Shown: positions 15,726 through 17,367 of the stretch, piece after piece
Layout of the letters: each line of letters opens with the position of its first letter
Position numbering within the stretch: position 1 is the first letter of the stretch
Assembly: GCA_002373375.1 (NCBI GenBank)
Contig: DFLE01000062.1
Location: forward strand, 32,614-49,980
Direction: 5' to 3'
Length of the DNA stretch: 17,367 nt
Source: Prevotellaceae bacterium UBA3627
GTDB lineage: Bacteria > Bacteroidota > Bacteroidia > Bacteroidales > Bacteroidaceae
Translations under genes and position numbers: made by a program
Notes under the pieces: model-generated
What the model was told of the DNA's origin: nothing
The model's input: the letters and a program-made list of their open reading frames with translations, nothing else
The model's database searches: none

Positions 15726-17288
15726 ATGAAACTTCCTATTGGCATACAAGACTTTGAGAAGATCCGCACCGGCGGTTATCTCTACATAGACAAGACGGAA
15801 CACGTTTACCGCCTTGCCTCAGAAGGTTCGTACTATTTCCTCTCCCGTCCGCGCCGCTTCGGTAAGTCATTGCTTTTGTCAACGATAAAGGCACTGTTCC
15901 TTGGTAAGCGCGAGCTGTTCAAGGGACTGGCGATAGACCAGAAAGAAGACTGGGACTGGGCAGTGCATCCTGTGCTGCATCTTGACCTGAATACAAACAA
16001 GTATGACAAGGCAGAGGTGTTGGAGCGAAAACTTGACGAGTCTCTGAATGAATGGGAAGCGTTTTACGACTGCGCACGGCCAGACTTGCCGTTAGGTATG
16101 CGTTTTGAGAAAGTAATTAAAGCAGCCTACGAGAAGACCGGTCAGCGCGTGGTCATCCTCGTTGACGAGTACGACAAGCCCATGCTGCAAGCCATAGGCA
16201 ACAAGGAGCTGCAAGATGAGTATCGTGGCACGCTCAAGGGCTTCTACGGCGCATTGAAGTCCATGGACGGCTGCATAAAGTTCGCCATGCTCACCGGCGT
16301 AACGAAATTCGGCAAGGTCAGCGTGTTCAGCGACCTCAATAACCTCATGGATATATCCATGCTTAACAAATACCACAACATTTGTGGTATAACAGAAGAG
16401 GAGCTGCTTCGCACCTTTGACGGCAATATCAATGAACTTGCCGAAAACAACGGCATGGAGCGAGAAGAGTGCATTGACAAGCTTCGCCGCATGTATGACG
16501 GCTACCACTTCAACCACCTGTCCAAGGAAGGCATATACAATCCCTTCAGTGTGCTTAACACGTTTGAGTTCGGCAGCTACTGGTTTGAGACTGGCACGCC
16601 TACATACCTCGTGGAACTGCTGCGCCGCCACTACTACGACCTTGAGGAGATGGCAACGTCAGAGGTTACCTCAGATGTGCTGAACTCTATAGACGCAGAG
16701 TCCACCAACCCCATACCCGTGATATACCAGAGCGGATACCTCACCATAAAGGGATATGACAGGGAGTTCCAGATGTACAGACTTGGTTTCCCGAACCAAG
16801 AGGTGGAGGAGGGCTTCATAAAATATCTCGCCCCGTTCTATCTTGACAACAGGGAGGAAAGATCGGTATTTGATATAAGGAGCTTCACGTCAGACGTCAG
16901 GGAAGGCAAAGTGGAGCAGTTCCTCAGTCGTATGAAATCACTCTTCGCCAGTGCACCATACGACAGTGTGAAGGGCGACAAGGAGAACCACTTCCAGAAC
17001 ATGATGTGGGTGGTGTTCAAGATGATGGGCTTCTACTCACAGACGGAGTACCACACCAGCGACGGTCGCATAGACCTGCTGGTAGAGACACCGCAGTATC
17101 GCTACATCATGGAATTTAAGCTCGACGGCACTGCCGAGGAGGCACTGCAACAGATAAAAGACAAGAACTATCAACTGCAGTTCTTTGGAGACTCTCTCGC
17201 TACCAAGAAGGATCAGGGTAAAACATATATAATAGGAGTGAACTTCTCCAAGGAGACACGCACCATAGACAGGTGGGTGGTGGAGTGA
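15726..17288 (+). CDS. AAA-ATPase-like / PD-(D/E)XK nuclease-like fusion protein
   Basis: A 520-residue cytoplasmic protein of the AAA-ATPase-like (PF09820 type) plus PD-(D/E)XK (PF08011 type) architecture, a family with many paralogues in Bacteroidota and no established role. The N-terminus KLPIGIQDFEKIRTGGYLYIDKT is typical. A P-loop RPRRFGKS lies at 41-48, lacking the first glycine of a classic Walker A. Walker B is VVILVDEYD at 142-150 with D147 and E148, and a sensor-like TGVTKFGK is at 190-197. MYDGYHF (256-262) and IYNPFSVLN (270-278) are further family blocks. The C-terminal nuclease-like core has D450 (GRIDLLVE), E463-x-K465 (MEFK) and Q476. All key residues are intact, so ATP-dependent action on nucleic acid is plausible but unproven. 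It stands alone with its own promoter; no toxin, methylase or transposase adjoins it. The start follows the promoter at a normal distance. Confidence 0.88.
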   Translation: MKLPIGIQDFEKIRTGGYLYIDKTEHVYRLASEGSYYFLSRPRRFGKSLLLSTIKALFLGKRELFKGLAIDQKEDWDWAVHPVLHLDLNTNKYDKAEVLERKLDESLNEWEAFYDCARPDLPLGMRFEKVIKAAYEKTGQRVVILVDEYDKPMLQAIGNKELQDEYRGTLKGFYGALKSMDGCIKFAMLTGVTKFGKVSVFSDLNNLMDISMLNKYHNICGITEEELLRTFDGNINELAENNGMEREECIDKLRRMYDGYHFNHLSKEGIYNPFSVLNTFEFGSYWFETGTPTYLVELLRRHYYDLEEMATSEVTSDVLNSIDAESTNPIPVIYQSGYLTIKGYDREFQMYRLGFPNQEVEEGFIKYLAPFYLDNREERSVFDIRSFTSDVREGKVEQFLSRMKSLFASAPYDSVKGDKENHFQNMMWVVFKMMGFYSQTEYHTSDGRIDLLVETPQYRYIMEFKLDGTAEEALQQIKDKNYQLQFFGDSLATKKDQGKTYIIGVNFSKETRTIDRWVVE

Positions 17289-17299
17289 TAGCGACCACA

Positions 17300-17326
17300 G
17301 ATTACTCTGATTACAAGGATTATCTT
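17300..17326. repeat. GATTAC-type short array, three 9-base units
   Basis: GATTACTCT, GATTACAAG and GATTATCTT follow each other 12 bases after the last stop codon. Degenerate GATTAC-type runs are common between Bacteroidota genes. The remaining bases to the window end hold no gene. Confidence 0.5.
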
Positions 17327-17348
17327 TTAAGACAACGGATTGAGACTC

Positions 17349-17356
17349 TAAGTTTG
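17349..17356 (+). promoter_or_regulatory. -7-like element at the window end
   Basis: TAAGTTTG matches TAnnTTTG, but no TTG lies at the -33 distance, and any gene it would serve is outside the window. Confidence 0.22.
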
Positions 17357-17367
17357 CAGTGTCTAAG

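Noticed and set aside
16092..16631. 179-codon - strand frame opposite the AAA-ATPase-like gene
   Set aside because: It is a mirror frame of a well-supported coding sequence, with no promoter or recognisable domain.

Overview
The window looks like chromosomal DNA of a Bacteroidales bacterium, most likely a Prevotella-type organism. Three things suggest this: promoter -7 elements of the Bacteroidota form TAnnTTTG with A/T-rich leaders and no clear Shine-Dalgarno, exported proteins whose mature part starts AQF or AQG, and a secreted giant protein with a C-terminal tail of the VYDxQGR...GLYIVNGKK type. There are six confident protein genes. No tRNA, rRNA, CRISPR array, transposase or integrase was seen.

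Layout. Positions 71-9892 (+) hold one 3273-residue secreted protein of unknown function that fills more than half the window. Most of it consists of about eight diverged copies of a module defined by an F-x-Y-x-I-x-D-x-x-G-like start, a V-Y-V-x-Y strand and a W-x-F-x-G-D-P-Y-x-I strand. A beta-rich domain and a short sorting-like tail follow. The gene converges on 10116-11435 (-), a lipoprotein esterase/lipase-like alpha/beta hydrolase, with a strong bidirectional terminator between them. Upstream of the hydrolase, on the same strand, is 11819-12994 (-), an OprP/OprO-like outer-membrane porin. The porin is transcribed divergently from 13153-14079 (+), a TraB/GumN-family protein. The stretch 14080-14545 is an unusually rich intergenic region with a promoter, a 29-codon ORF, a (ACCA)9 microsatellite and a GC-rich hairpin followed by U tracts. 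It lies ahead of 14546-15364 (+), an exported protein I do not recognise. After a double terminator comes 15726-17288 (+), a stand-alone AAA-ATPase-like/PD-(D/E)XK fusion with a textbook Bacteroidota promoter.

How the genes relate. This is not an operon. Nearly every gene has its own promoter and/or terminator, and no shared pathway is evident. Four or five products act outside the cytoplasm (giant secreted protein, lipoprotein hydrolase, porin, TraB/GumN protein, unknown exported protein), so it is a surface-oriented neighbourhood. The most unusual elements are the modular giant protein, which carries two adjacent in-frame slippery heptamers, the short tandem arrays with an 8-base period in several intergenic regions, the hydrolase promoter that overlaps the porin terminator and predicts a leader of about 275 nt, and the possible small RNA or attenuated leader at 14146-14496.
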